Assembly: GCA_964499365.1 (NCBI GenBank)
Contig: CAZCKU010000009.1
Location: 115,389-179,388 of the forward strand
From: PALSA-1316 sp964499365
Lineage (GTDB): Bacteria > Nitrospirota > Thermodesulfovibrionia > Thermodesulfovibrionales > UBA6898
Direction: 5' to 3'
Length of the DNA: 64,000 bases
Part shown: piece by piece, positions 42,160 to 50,430 of the stretch
Position numbering within the stretch: position 1 is the first letter of the stretch
Layout: every line of letters begins with the position of its first letter
Notes under the pieces: model-generated
Told to the model about the DNA's origin: nothing
Seen by the model: only the letters and a program-made list of their open reading frames with translations
Databases searched by the model: none
Program-made: the position numbers and the translations under genes

Positions 42160-43592
42160 AATCCGCTTCCGACCAGCACCCTCTCCCCGCCGTCGTCCTC
42201 TGCATCGACGCAACCTGACGCACGGCGGCCCATGACCGCTTCGGCGGCACTGATGCCTGATCCTATCGCGTGGTCCATATTGTAATATTTGAAGAGACCG
42301 ACCCTTCCGGCCATGTGCAGATTTTCAAATCTGCGGAGATATCCGATGATCGCCGCGCAGTTTTTTTCGAAGCCGACTTCGAAAAGCGGATACGCCCTGC
42401 TGGCCCTGACCACAGCGCTGCCGATCACCTCATCCCTCCGGATAAAGCCGAGACGGCCAAGATGATCAATTGTTGTTTCAACCAGTTCCGCATCCGGTTT
42501 GTTCCAGAGGGCATCCCCCCTGGTGCTGAAAAATTCTGTCACCAGGTGCGTCTTCCCCTCAGGTGCCATCTTCCGGCTCCAGTTTGTCGGCTCATGAATC
42601 CGGCCGAACGGAATGCCCTTCTCCGGAATGTATATCCAGGTCTGGTCGGTAACCTGCGGGCGGTTGACCATGACAGTGACCACAATCAGATCCCTGAAGG
42701 ATAACCGCGAAGCCGCCTCCAGCACCTCAGCAGGCGGAGCCGGATTCAGCATCTGGACCAGCCGGGGAAGCGGCAGGCTCGAGACAAACTGGTCGCCCTG
42801 CACCAGCCCTGCGCTGACGTGGTTCTTCACATAGACACTCCGTATGGCATGACCGTCATGATTGATCTGTTCGATCCCCGTGCTGGTATAAACCTTGTTC
42901 GTCCGCTCAATCTCCTCCTGCAGCCTCTCCGCGATGCGGCCAATGCCGAGGTCAGGATAGAGAAACCGGTCGGTGAGGGTCGGCAGTTCCCTTCCGCTGA
43001 CCTTGAAAAAGGCGTTCCGGATCGCGGTCGAAAGCGAGAGACCCCTGATGCGCTGGGCAACCCACTCGGCGCTGATCCTGCTGCAGTCTATTCCCCAGAC
43101 CTTCTCGCTGTATTCCCTGAAATATATGTTGAACATCGTCCGGCCGAAGTTTCGGACGACCCAGTCCTCAAGTGATACATCCCTGCTTCCGCTGAACCTG
43201 GCTCTGACCTTCTCAACCCCGTAGTCGGCGACAGCACCGAACGTTGTCATCAGGCCCAACCCGAACAGGGCATTCAGGGGTTTGAGGGGATAATCAAAAA
43301 ACTTCCGGCGCAGATAGATCTTGCTCGTACGGCCGACGACGATGAGTTCATCGGCGATCAGGTCCGATACAAAGGTATTGATCTTCGGATCCGTGGTAAA
43401 AAAACGGTGACCGCCCAGATCAAACCTGAACCCGTTGCTGGCGATCGTGCGGCAGAGGCCTCCCACCTCGATGTCCCGTTCAAACAGCCTGACGGGATAT
43501 CCTGCCCTCGAAAGCACGCACCCGGCTGACAGACCGGTCAGCCCGCCTCCCAGGATAATCGTTGCGTTGTTGTCGTCCGAATTATTGAACAT
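42156..43592 (-). CDS. FAD-dependent amine-oxidase/UDP-galactopyranose mutase-like protein
   Basis: A 478-residue flavoprotein. The Rossmann motif GGGLTGLSAGCVLSRAGYPVRLFERD lies near residue 17 (long pattern, key Gly residues G16-G21), followed by GGLCRT and GGHRFF. A C-terminal MAGRVGLFKYYNMDHAIGSG closes the FAD site. The family spans protoporphyrinogen-oxidase-like and UDP-galactopyranose-mutase-like enzymes used in polysaccharide synthesis. It is translationally coupled to the B12 radical SAM enzyme; the joint product is unknown. Confidence 0.85.
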   Translation of the reverse strand: MFNNSDDNNATIILGGGLTGLSAGCVLSRAGYPVRLFERDIEVGGLCRTIASNGFRFDLGGHRFFTTDPKINTFVSDLIADELIVVGRTSKIYLRRKFFDYPLKPLNALFGLGLMTTFGAVADYGVEKVRARFSGSRDVSLEDWVVRNFGRTMFNIYFREYSEKVWGIDCSRISAEWVAQRIRGLSLSTAIRNAFFKVSGRELPTLTDRFLYPDLGIGRIAERLQEEIERTNKVYTSTGIEQINHDGHAIRSVYVKNHVSAGLVQGDQFVSSLPLPRLVQMLNPAPPAEVLEAASRLSFRDLIVVTVMVNRPQVTDQTWIYIPEKGIPFGRIHEPTNWSRKMAPEGKTHLVTEFFSTRGDALWNKPDAELVETTIDHLGRLGFIRRDEVIGSAVVRASRAYPLFEVGFEKNCAAIIGYLRRFENLHMAGRVGLFKYYNMDHAIGSGISAAEAVMGRRASGCVDAEDDGGERVLVGSGL

Positions 43593-43624
43593 GTCTCATG
43601 CTTCAGGATCTGCCTGCAGAAGAA

Positions 43625-43855
43625 TTACCGGGAACAACCGCAGGTATTCTCTGATATGCGCAAAATATACAGTGTCTCCCTTTTCTCCATATCAACCGGG
43701 CAGCCGGACATCGCAGCAAATGTCCTGACCCTCTTTGCTGCCGCCAGGCTGCTCACCAGGACCTCGATATCTTCATTCTCGCCGCAGGACGAAAGCATAT
43801 GCTTCAGTCTCCTGAACAATTCTGCCGATTCCAGGCCTCGTCCATCCAGCTGCAT
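43625..43855 (-). CDS. TusA-like protein lacking the active-site cysteine
   Basis: A 76-residue protein with the TusA/SirA fold pattern: LDGRGLESAELFRRLKHMLSS, then IEVLVSSLAAAKRVRTFAAMSGC and a C-terminal YILRISE strand. The CPxP motif that carries the persulfide cysteine in TusA is replaced (ESAE), so classical sulfur transfer is unlikely. Other Cys residues (CGENED, GCPVD, CGC) remain. It lies 148 bases downstream of the YeeE transporter but is separated from it by a strong terminator. Confidence 0.65.
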   Translation of the reverse strand: MQLDGRGLESAELFRRLKHMLSSCGENEDIEVLVSSLAAAKRVRTFAAMSGCPVDMEKRETLYILRISENTCGCSR

Positions 43856-43940
43856 GGTATAGTCTAAAAATAATGAGCCGGTTTTTTCCAGCGATTATCA
43901 GGACATCTTATAACGACAATTAGACCAGCCTGCTTCCGGC

Positions 43941-43981
43941 AAAAAAAAAACCTGGGGGACGATTGTTCCATCCCCCAGGTT
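43941..43981 (-). terminator. Rho-independent terminator of yeeE
   Basis: Read on the minus strand, AACCTGGGGGA (43981-43971) pairs perfectly with TCCCCCAGG and its partner bases down to 43949. Ten T follow (43950-43941). One of the clearest terminators in the window. Confidence 0.9.
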
Positions 43982-44002
43982 ATCCTGAAAATCAACAGAA
44001 AA

Positions 44003-45088
44003 CTATTCCATGTCTTCCATCGGCTTGATGAACTTGAAATAAACCATGGTCCAGTTGCCGAGGATAATGAAGGCGGTCGCAACGATAGAGCCGATCGAAA
44101 GAGTCGTAAAGCCGGTCAGCGCCTGCCCCACATTGCAGCCGCCTGCAACTGATGCGCCAAAGCCCATGATGAAGCTGCCGCCCATGACCGTCAGCATCTC
44201 CTCTGCCGGAGGGATCTTCCACTTGAACTCCCTCATCATCTTTGCACTGATATAGGCCCCAACAGGGACACCGATATAGAAAAACTCTCCCCAGGTTACA
44301 TTAAACTTCCAGAACGTGAACATGGGGAAAAACTTCGATTTTGCATCACCGGTAAGGAACGTGAACATGGTTTCGCCGGCAGGGGTCGTAAAGTTCATGC
44401 CCCTGGCAAAACCGGGAGAACCCCAGTGTTCTGATGCCCAGAACGTAACCAGCCCCATGACTCCGATCATCAGTCCCGCCACAGACCAGAAGAACCCCTT
44501 CTGCTTTCCGAAGGCAAACGGCTTGCCCTTCAGCACAAAGGCAAAACAGGCAGCACAGAAGATTGCAATGACCGCCCACTTGATCATCGGGGCATTGCCG
44601 ATAAGGCCGTGAAGCGTATAGGGGGCGCCGTCTGCTCCGGCATACTTGATGCTCCGAAGCTGATCGTACACAGGCTTCATGATCCCGTTCGTCGTTGCGC
44701 CGATACCCAGGACAAAGCAGAGCACTGCCACAATAGAGGCGATCTGGCCTTCCCCCACCCTGTAAATGATGCCGCTTCCGCAGCCGCCGGCCATAACCAT
44801 GCCGATGCCGAAGAGATATCCGCCAAGAATATTGGCCATGGGGAAAAAGGACTGGGCCTTCAGATGAATGATTCCCATATCCGCAAGGGCATTCCCGCCT
44901 ATCAGCATGATGATGAGTGCGATCAGGTAGGCCTGAAATACATTATACTCCTGTATGAACACGATATCTCTGAAGGCGCTGTTCATACAGAATCTCCCGC
45001 GCTGAAGAATCAGTCCGACCAGCCCCCCGCACAACAGTCCTGAGACAATGAATGCGAGTGTTGCGCTCTGTAATACCTCTGTTTCCAT
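44003..45088 (-). CDS. YeeE/YedE-family sulfur (thiosulfate) transporter
   Basis: A 361-residue membrane protein with about ten helices in two repeats of the YeeE/YedE fold: LLCGGLVGLILQRGRFCMNSAF (Cys near the N-terminus), GGYLFGIGMVMAGGCGSGI and GGSFIMGFGASVAGGCNVG, with the pore cysteines of the CG motifs retained. It probably imports thiosulfate or another reduced sulfur compound. It has a GGGAGGT Shine-Dalgarno and a strong promoter, and ends with a terminator. A TusA-like gene lies downstream. Confidence 0.9.
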   Translation of the reverse strand: METEVLQSATLAFIVSGLLCGGLVGLILQRGRFCMNSAFRDIVFIQEYNVFQAYLIALIIMLIGGNALADMGIIHLKAQSFFPMANILGGYLFGIGMVMAGGCGSGIIYRVGEGQIASIVAVLCFVLGIGATTNGIMKPVYDQLRSIKYAGADGAPYTLHGLIGNAPMIKWAVIAIFCAACFAFVLKGKPFAFGKQKGFFWSVAGLMIGVMGLVTFWASEHWGSPGFARGMNFTTPAGETMFTFLTGDAKSKFFPMFTFWKFNVTWGEFFYIGVPVGAYISAKMMREFKWKIPPAEEMLTVMGGSFIMGFGASVAGGCNVGQALTGFTTLSIGSIVATAFIILGNWTMVYFKFIKPMEDME

Positions 45089-45115
45089 GCCCTACCTCCC
45101 GGAAAAATTTTGTTT

Positions 45116-45144
45116 AACATATCATAGCGGTTTTCATTTGTCAA
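45116..45144 (-). promoter_or_regulatory. Strong extended -10 promoter of yeeE
   Basis: A perfect TTGACA (45144-45139), 17-base spacer, and TATGTT (45121-45116) with TGA at the extended -10 position. It lies about 28 bases before ATG 45088. Confidence 0.8.
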
Positions 45145-45161
45145 CGCAGAATCTATTAATT

Positions 45162-45191
45162 TTGCTTATGAAGATATTTGATACTTATAAT
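45162..45191 (+). promoter_or_regulatory. Plus-strand promoter-like sequence reading toward the GT39 gene
   Basis: TTGCTT (45162-45167), 18-base spacer, and TATAAT (45186-45191). The predicted transcript starts near 45198 and would be antisense to the 3' end of the glycosyltransferase gene at 45234. No plus-strand gene follows. Confidence 0.45.
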
Positions 45192-45233
45192 GAGCCTCCC
45201 CCCCGATGCGGAGCCGGAAACCACGGAACAGGG

Positions 45234-46964
45234 TCAGTTATAGTAAACCCTCACAAAGGTCTTGAACTCGAATTCTTTCTCGTCTTTCTCGAAGGTCCGC
45301 ATATTACGATACGTTTTCGTAAGGGCGTCCAGCTGATCAGGTAGTGCCTCATCACGCCGGCCCGTGATGACGACGGCAGGTCCTTTCTGAGCGTCCCCGC
45401 TGATGCGCCCGCCCTGTGCATAATACCGGGGATTGCGATATTCCCACGTAAACCGCAGGGGCGATATCAGGATCTCTCCTGACTTCAGGTCGCGCGGCGC
45501 CGTGTCCTGCCCCTTGCCATGGGTTCCGTCACGATACACAAGCCCTTTCCGCGTAAAGAGATCCAGCAGGGGAACCACGACAGAGGGGCCCGCAGCAGCG
45601 TCTTCTGCATAGACGGTGAAGACTTCTGCTTCGTGACCGCTGACGGTCTCAAGAAGCTCCCCGGCATTCTTCAGGTTCACGGAGCTTATGACGTTCAGAA
45701 ACGGACGATAGGCGAAGACAGCGACTACCACCGACGAAAGGACAACGCCCGAGACGATATACCGCCTGAGCCCGGCCTGCCGCAGCTGCATCAGCCCGTA
45801 GCCTGCCATGAGGCAGAACAGGGGAAAGACCGGGAGAATATACCGTATCCGCATGAGCTGCGTTGCGATAACCAGCAGGGGCAGCCAGCAGACGACAAGA
45901 TATTTGGGATCCCATTTTCTGAATGCGGCCCAGACAGAAAATAGCGCGGCAAGGGTGACCCCGGGATGGACCTGGAACAGAAACGTCGACAAAAAAGTCT
46001 CTCCCCAGCGCCTGAGCCCGGGGCCCTGGTAATCTCTCAGCAGCGCAAGCTGAGCCGCAAACACCCCTGCTTTCAGGCCCCCGATAAGACCGATCGCAGC
46101 CCCTGACAGGAGAAAAACAAGCAGTCCCCGCACCGCACGCTGCTGTGCCGACGCTTCAGTCCCGGCGGGTACGGAAGCCCGCAACACCGAGACGACAAAA
46201 AGCACCCCTGTCACGGTCAGCATGAGTCCGGCTGAATACTTGGCAAAAAACGTTATGCAGAGAGACAGCGCGGCCAGGGGGATCATCAGCCCTCCCCGCT
46301 GCAGTGCAAGGATAAAGGCATAAACGGAGAGCAGCAGCAGGAACATGAGCGGCACATCGACCAGCATCAGCGGCACCTGGGAAAACAGATACGGGATGCC
46401 GAGCAGCAGCATGCCGGCGGTATATCCCGTCTCCTCGTCCCAGAGCCTGCTGCCGATCAGGAAGGTGAGGACCGCAGACATCGCAAAGCAGAACGTCGTG
46501 AATATCTGTATATAGATTCTGTCCTCGCCAAAAAGTCTGAAAATACTGCCGAAGATGAACGGCACCACCGGCATGTCAGTCCACGCGAAAATCTCGCGTC
46601 CCCACTCCCGCAGAAAAAAAACAGGACCGGAGAGCTCCAGGTGCTTTGCCTGGGTAAAATAACGCGAGGCATCGAGGATCAGCTCCGGCTCATTCCAGAA
46701 GAGCATCCCCGCGCCATACGCAAAGACGAACAGGAGGAGCGGCCGATACCGTTTCCCGGCGAGAATCCGAGACAGCGGCCAGGCAGCGGCCATACCCAGG
46801 CAGAGCAGGAAAAACACCTTCCGGAAATCAGCGAACCTGAAGACCGGCTCCCAGCTGGTCAGACGATTGTCGTCATACGCCCGGAAATAATACTGCGCAA
46901 GGAACATCAGGATAGAGAGGGCGGCGAGGGAAACAAGAGCGAGGAACTTCCTCCTACCGGACAT
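45234..46964 (-). CDS. Glycosyltransferase family 39-type membrane protein
   Basis: A 576-residue polytopic protein (about 11-12 helices) of the GT39/ArnT class. The first large loop holds NEPELILDASRYFTQAKHLEL with the acidic residues used by lipid-phosphate-sugar-dependent transferases, and a soluble C-terminal part (~430-576) follows the helices. It is the last gene of a long minus-strand operon with LPS heptosyltransferases, so it likely decorates lipid A, core or an envelope glycan using a polyprenyl-phosphate sugar donor. Donor and acceptor are unknown. Confidence 0.8.
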   Translation of the reverse strand: MSGRRKFLALVSLAALSILMFLAQYYFRAYDDNRLTSWEPVFRFADFRKVFFLLCLGMAAAWPLSRILAGKRYRPLLLFVFAYGAGMLFWNEPELILDASRYFTQAKHLELSGPVFFLREWGREIFAWTDMPVVPFIFGSIFRLFGEDRIYIQIFTTFCFAMSAVLTFLIGSRLWDEETGYTAGMLLLGIPYLFSQVPLMLVDVPLMFLLLLSVYAFILALQRGGLMIPLAALSLCITFFAKYSAGLMLTVTGVLFVVSVLRASVPAGTEASAQQRAVRGLLVFLLSGAAIGLIGGLKAGVFAAQLALLRDYQGPGLRRWGETFLSTFLFQVHPGVTLAALFSVWAAFRKWDPKYLVVCWLPLLVIATQLMRIRYILPVFPLFCLMAGYGLMQLRQAGLRRYIVSGVVLSSVVVAVFAYRPFLNVISSVNLKNAGELLETVSGHEAEVFTVYAEDAAAGPSVVVPLLDLFTRKGLVYRDGTHGKGQDTAPRDLKSGEILISPLRFTWEYRNPRYYAQGGRISGDAQKGPAVVITGRRDEALPDQLDALTKTYRNMRTFEKDEKEFEFKTFVRVYYN

Positions 46965-46976
46965 GTGGCAGATCCG

Positions 46977-47147
46977 TCACCACGAAATCACCCGGTCGTG
47001 CGAAAATATGGCATCGACGATCTTCTCATATGACGGCTCTGCCGCCGACAGATCGACAACCGTAATCTCATGGTCCCTCGCCTGGAGCGCGATGATCTCG
47101 GACGAAAGACTGTCAGGCCCGTCATTGAGGATATACAATATCTTCAT
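46977..47147 (-). CDS. DsrH/TusB-like small protein
   Basis: A 56-residue protein too short to stand out as an open frame: MKILYILNDGPDSLSSEIIA, then EITVVDLSAAEPSYEKIV and AIFSHDRVISW. The strand-helix-strand pattern resembles the DsrH/TusB members of the DsrE superfamily. ATG 47147 lies 21 bases after the DsrE-like stop, and its stop is 12 bases before the GT39 start. A TusB-type cysteine is absent. Function here is unknown. Confidence 0.68.
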   Translation of the reverse strand: MKILYILNDGPDSLSSEIIALQARDHEITVVDLSAAEPSYEKIVDAIFSHDRVISW

Positions 47148-47168
47148 CGTGTCCTGGTATCCCCCCTC

Positions 47169-47471
47169 TTAAAGAACAATGACCCGGTCGGCCGCATGAA
47201 CCATGCCCGCGTTGTTATACTGGCTGCCGCAGACAATCCCGGAGGGGATCTTTCCCTTGTCGACTTGGCACTGCTGCGCGTTGAGATCGCAGTAACTTAC
47301 GCTGACCTGCGGCAGACTGCAGAACTGCCGGAAGAGATCCTGCTCCAGGAGCCTGGCACCGTCGTCCATCACAAAGATGATGACCTCATGCCCCCTTGCT
47401 GCGGCCGCCTGTACGATCCCTGCAAGGTGTCGCGCATGCCGGTCGGTATTCACGAGTATCCCCAGCTTCAT
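47169..47471 (-). CDS. DsrE-family protein
   Basis: A 100-residue DsrE/DsrF-like protein: LGILVNTDRHARHLAGIVQAAAARGHEVIIFVMDDG at the N-terminus (beta-strand, helix, strand), and SYCDLNAQQCQVDKGKIPSGIVCGSQYNNAG, which holds three cysteines. It shares four bases with the GT9 stop and is followed by the DsrH-like gene. In sulfur-oxidising or reducing bacteria such proteins bind or relay sulfane sulfur, but here they are embedded in an LPS operon. Role not evident. Confidence 0.8.
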   Translation of the reverse strand: MKLGILVNTDRHARHLAGIVQAAAARGHEVIIFVMDDGARLLEQDLFRQFCSLPQVSVSYCDLNAQQCQVDKGKIPSGIVCGSQYNNAGMVHAADRVIVL

Positions 47472-48553
47472 CCGGTTAAAAGCCCTTTCGTCATGCCGAG
47501 GACCCTCGCGACCGTTATATCCTGCATGCAGCGGATATCATCACACCGGCGCTTGTAACAGGGGGCGCAGGCCCGCTCGCTCCTCAGGATGATATGGCTC
47601 CGGCCGTAGGGTCCGGTCCTGGCCGGACTGGTCGGACCGAAGATCGCCACGACGGAAATACCCAGCGCCGCGGCTATATGCATGGGCCCCGAGTCATTCG
47701 TTACCACATACCGCGCAGTCCTCATCAGTTCAACGAGTTCCGGCAGTGTTGTCTCTCCTGCAACCGAAAGCGCCCTGCCGCCTGAAAGCCTCACGATCTC
47801 TTCGGCACGGTCTCGGTCGCTACTTCCGCCGATCACAAGCGACTTCAGGGGGAGCTTCGCGGCAAGCGCCCCGAAATTGCCTGCCGGCCAGATCTTCGAT
47901 TCCCACCGTGCACCGGGAACCAGTATGATATAATCCTTCAGTTTTCTGCGAATCTCCAGCACCCTTTCTGTCAGGCCCGCAGACGGGAACAGCGGAAACG
48001 CAACGTCGCTGATCCCGCAGCCGAGGGCCGCTGCTATTTTGAGATACCGGTCGACGGCATGAACCTCCCGGCCTCCCCTGACCGTTTGCGTATAAAAGAA
48101 CCTGCTCCCCTCCCTGGCCTCGGCAAAACCGACGCGCACCGCAGCATTGGTGGCCTTTGTCATCAATCCGCTTCTGAGGAGACCCTGGAGGTCAATCACC
48201 AGGTCATAGCGCCGGTCCCGGAGAGTCCTGAACAGGTCCCTGAACTCCTTCAGCGTCACGGCAGCCCTCGAGAGACGGCGCCAGCGGTCCTTATCGATAA
48301 CGATGAGTCTGTCGAGCATCGGGTGGCCTTCCAGAATTCCTTCGAGACCCCGGGCGATGACCCAGTCGATCGAGGCGCCGGGGAAGCATGAGCGCAGAGA
48401 GTTCAGAAACGGCAGACTGTGCACAACATCTCCCAGGGAACTGGGCTTGACAATCAGGATCCTCCCGGGTGCGCGCTTCAGCCGGACGGGCTGCCCTGAC
48501 GCGCATACATCCACCCCTGCAGTCATGCGTTCACCCTGCACGTCATCAGCCAC
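47468..48553 (-). CDS. Lipopolysaccharide heptosyltransferase I-like glycosyltransferase (GT9)
   Basis: A 361-residue family 9 glycosyltransferase of the WaaC/RfaQ type. The N-terminal Rossmann domain has GRILIVKPSSLGDVVHSLPFL, and the sugar-nucleotide domain has ILVPGARWESKIWP, TNDSGPMHIAAALG and GPTSPARTGPYG. The C-terminal Cys-rich segment ACAPCYKRRCDDIRCMQDI recurs in the next heptosyltransferase. It should add a heptose or related sugar to the inner core of LPS. Overlaps waaF-gmhB by eight bases. Confidence 0.88.
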   Translation of the reverse strand: MADDVQGERMTAGVDVCASGQPVRLKRAPGRILIVKPSSLGDVVHSLPFLNSLRSCFPGASIDWVIARGLEGILEGHPMLDRLIVIDKDRWRRLSRAAVTLKEFRDLFRTLRDRRYDLVIDLQGLLRSGLMTKATNAAVRVGFAEAREGSRFFYTQTVRGGREVHAVDRYLKIAAALGCGISDVAFPLFPSAGLTERVLEIRRKLKDYIILVPGARWESKIWPAGNFGALAAKLPLKSLVIGGSSDRDRAEEIVRLSGGRALSVAGETTLPELVELMRTARYVVTNDSGPMHIAAALGISVVAIFGPTSPARTGPYGRSHIILRSERACAPCYKRRCDDIRCMQDITVARVLGMTKGLLTG

Positions 48554-50120
48554 GCACGAGCCTCACAACCTCACGGAGATCAGCGGCGCGATGATCAGCC
48601 GCCGGCGCCCGCTCCTCCTGCCCGGTCATGACATGGATCCCTGTTGCACCGACAGCGGCCGCAAGCTGCATGTCAACGTCCTTGTCCCCGACCATGTACG
48701 ATTTCCTGAGGTCGATGGCATGATCGGCGCGTGCCTCATAGAGCAGGCCGGGTTCGGGCTTCCTGCAGGCACAGTGCTCATCAGGATGATGCGGGCAGTA
48801 ATAGAACGCATCGAACCCGTACTGCTCGGTAAATATCCTGTTCACGTCCCTGACGAAAGACTCCTGCACCTTTCCTCTGGCAATCCCGGACTGGTTTGTG
48901 ATGCCGATCAGCCTGAACCCCTGCTCTTTGAGCAGCCTGAGTTCGTCGATGCCGGGAAGCAGGGCGAAATCCTCCATACGCGAGAGGTAGTGCGCATCCC
49001 TGCAGAGCGTCCCGTCCCTGTCGAAAAACACCGCCCTTTCGGTCTTAAAGAGCTTCAGGCCGGCGTCGAACACCTCATCGGCAGATATCATCTCCATGCA
49101 CCGGAGGTCCCCGCGGGGGCACTCCCGCTCAAAGCAGGGAGAGCAGTCGACGTCCTTCTTTACAACAGCAACGTCCCTGCCGACAGGACCGGTATGCTGC
49201 GGAGAGGTTGAACCGAAAATCGCAACCAGCGGGGTTCTGACCGCATAACCGATATGCATCGGGCCCGAGTCATTTGTTATCAGGAGATCAGCCTCCGCGA
49301 TCACCGCCGCAAGCTCCCGCAGCGTTGTCGTACCCGCGAGGTTCAGCAGCTGCCTGTCAAAGGAAACGGAACCACCCGTGCCGGCAAGCATCAGCCTGAT
49401 TCCCTGTTCTATCTCCGCGGCGATGACCGTCTCCTTCGGTCCTCCCAGAATGACAATACCGGCGTCCTTTTCCCTCATAAACCTTACCGCAAGCCCGGCA
49501 AAGCGCTCCGGGGGCCAGCGCTTTGAAGAACCAAAGGCCGCGCCGGGATTGAGGGCAATAACCGGACGACGGAGGGACTGCAGGGCTTCTCTGGCAGCGA
49601 GCCGCTCGGCGGACAGGAGATATATCCACGGTCTTGCAGAAACGGCCTCCATGCCGGCCTTTCTCACGAGATTCAGGTAGTAATCGATATGATGCATCTC
49701 TTTGGCCGGCGCGTCAAAGGGGATTCCCCTGGTCAGCAGCATTCCCCTGCCGTCCCTTGAATAACCGATCCTTTCGGGAATGCCCGCGAGGAACGACAGC
49801 AGCGCTGCATCAAAGGCATTCTGCAACAGTATCGCCCGGGAGAAATCCTTCTGCCGCAGTTTCCGGACAAGGCTGATCTTGCCGGTCAGGCCCCGATACG
49901 TGTCGCGATAGGGAATGATCTCATCGATGTTCGGATCGTGTTCGAAGAGAGGGGAAACAGAGGGCCGTGCCAGCAGGCTGATCCGCGCTTCAGGAAAAGC
50001 CCGTCTCACCGACCGGATGGCCGGCATGGTCATAACCGCGTCGCCGACCCAATTGACCCCTCTGATGAGAATATTATCGCACTGAGCCGGAGTCACGGTC
50101 CGTCGCGATAACATCCTCAA
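48546..50120 (-). CDS. waaF-gmhB: Heptosyltransferase II fused to GmhB phosphatase
   Basis: A 524-residue bifunctional protein. Residues ~1-350 are a GT9 heptosyltransferase (ILIRGVNWVGDAVMTMPAI; NPGAAFGSSKRWP; TNDSGPMHIGYAV; GSTSPQHTGPVG). Residues ~360-524 are a HAD phosphatase of the GmhB type with D367-x-D369 in VFFDRDGT, TNQSGIARG and the zinc site CPHHPDEHCACRKPEPG. GmhB dephosphorylates heptose 1,7-bisphosphate and WaaF transfers ADP-heptose to LPS core, so a precursor step and transfer are joined. The exact start is uncertain: GTG 50096 is also possible. Confidence 0.92.
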   Translation of the reverse strand: MRMLSRRTVTPAQCDNILIRGVNWVGDAVMTMPAIRSVRRAFPEARISLLARPSVSPLFEHDPNIDEIIPYRDTYRGLTGKISLVRKLRQKDFSRAILLQNAFDAALLSFLAGIPERIGYSRDGRGMLLTRGIPFDAPAKEMHHIDYYLNLVRKAGMEAVSARPWIYLLSAERLAAREALQSLRRPVIALNPGAAFGSSKRWPPERFAGLAVRFMREKDAGIVILGGPKETVIAAEIEQGIRLMLAGTGGSVSFDRQLLNLAGTTTLRELAAVIAEADLLITNDSGPMHIGYAVRTPLVAIFGSTSPQHTGPVGRDVAVVKKDVDCSPCFERECPRGDLRCMEMISADEVFDAGLKLFKTERAVFFDRDGTLCRDAHYLSRMEDFALLPGIDELRLLKEQGFRLIGITNQSGIARGKVQESFVRDVNRIFTEQYGFDAFYYCPHHPDEHCACRKPEPGLLYEARADHAIDLRKSYMVGDKDVDMQLAAAVGATGIHVMTGQEERAPAADHRAADLREVVRLVRG

Positions 50121-50409
50121 GCCAGGAGATTGCTGCAGAGACTGTCGGAAATCCGATAGTGCTGGTCAGCAGCAGAAGTGCGTGATACAGTTCATCAGGG
50201 GAAGCCCCTGCCTCCAGCGCCCTGCGCGCATGGGAGTGTACCGCACCTTCCGAACGGACCGTCGCTGCCGCCGCCAACTGGATGAGGTGGGCAGTCTTCT
50301 CATCAAGGGGGCCTGACTCCCGCGCTGTCTTCCCGAGATTATTCAGTGCCGTAAAATATTTCTTGAACTTCTTGCGAACCGCAATGTACTGGCCTGGCAG
50401 TCTTGACAT
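50074..50409 (-). CDS. Carboxymuconolactone decarboxylase/AhpD-like protein
   Basis: A 111-residue protein with the CMD/AhpD all-helical pattern: LDEKTAHLIQLAAAATVRSEGAVHSHARRALEAGASPDELYHALLL. The CxxC of peroxiredoxin-reducing AhpD is absent (SEGAVHSH), so it is not a classical AhpD. It overlaps the heptosyltransferase gene and follows the secretin gene by 21 bases, so is transcribed in the same run. Function unknown. Confidence 0.85.
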   Translation of the reverse strand: MSRLPGQYIAVRKKFKKYFTALNNLGKTARESGPLDEKTAHLIQLAAAATVRSEGAVHSHARRALEAGASPDELYHALLLLTSTIGFPTVSAAISWLEDVIATDRDSGSVR

Positions 50410-50430
50410 GGATACCTCCCCTGTTCTTCC

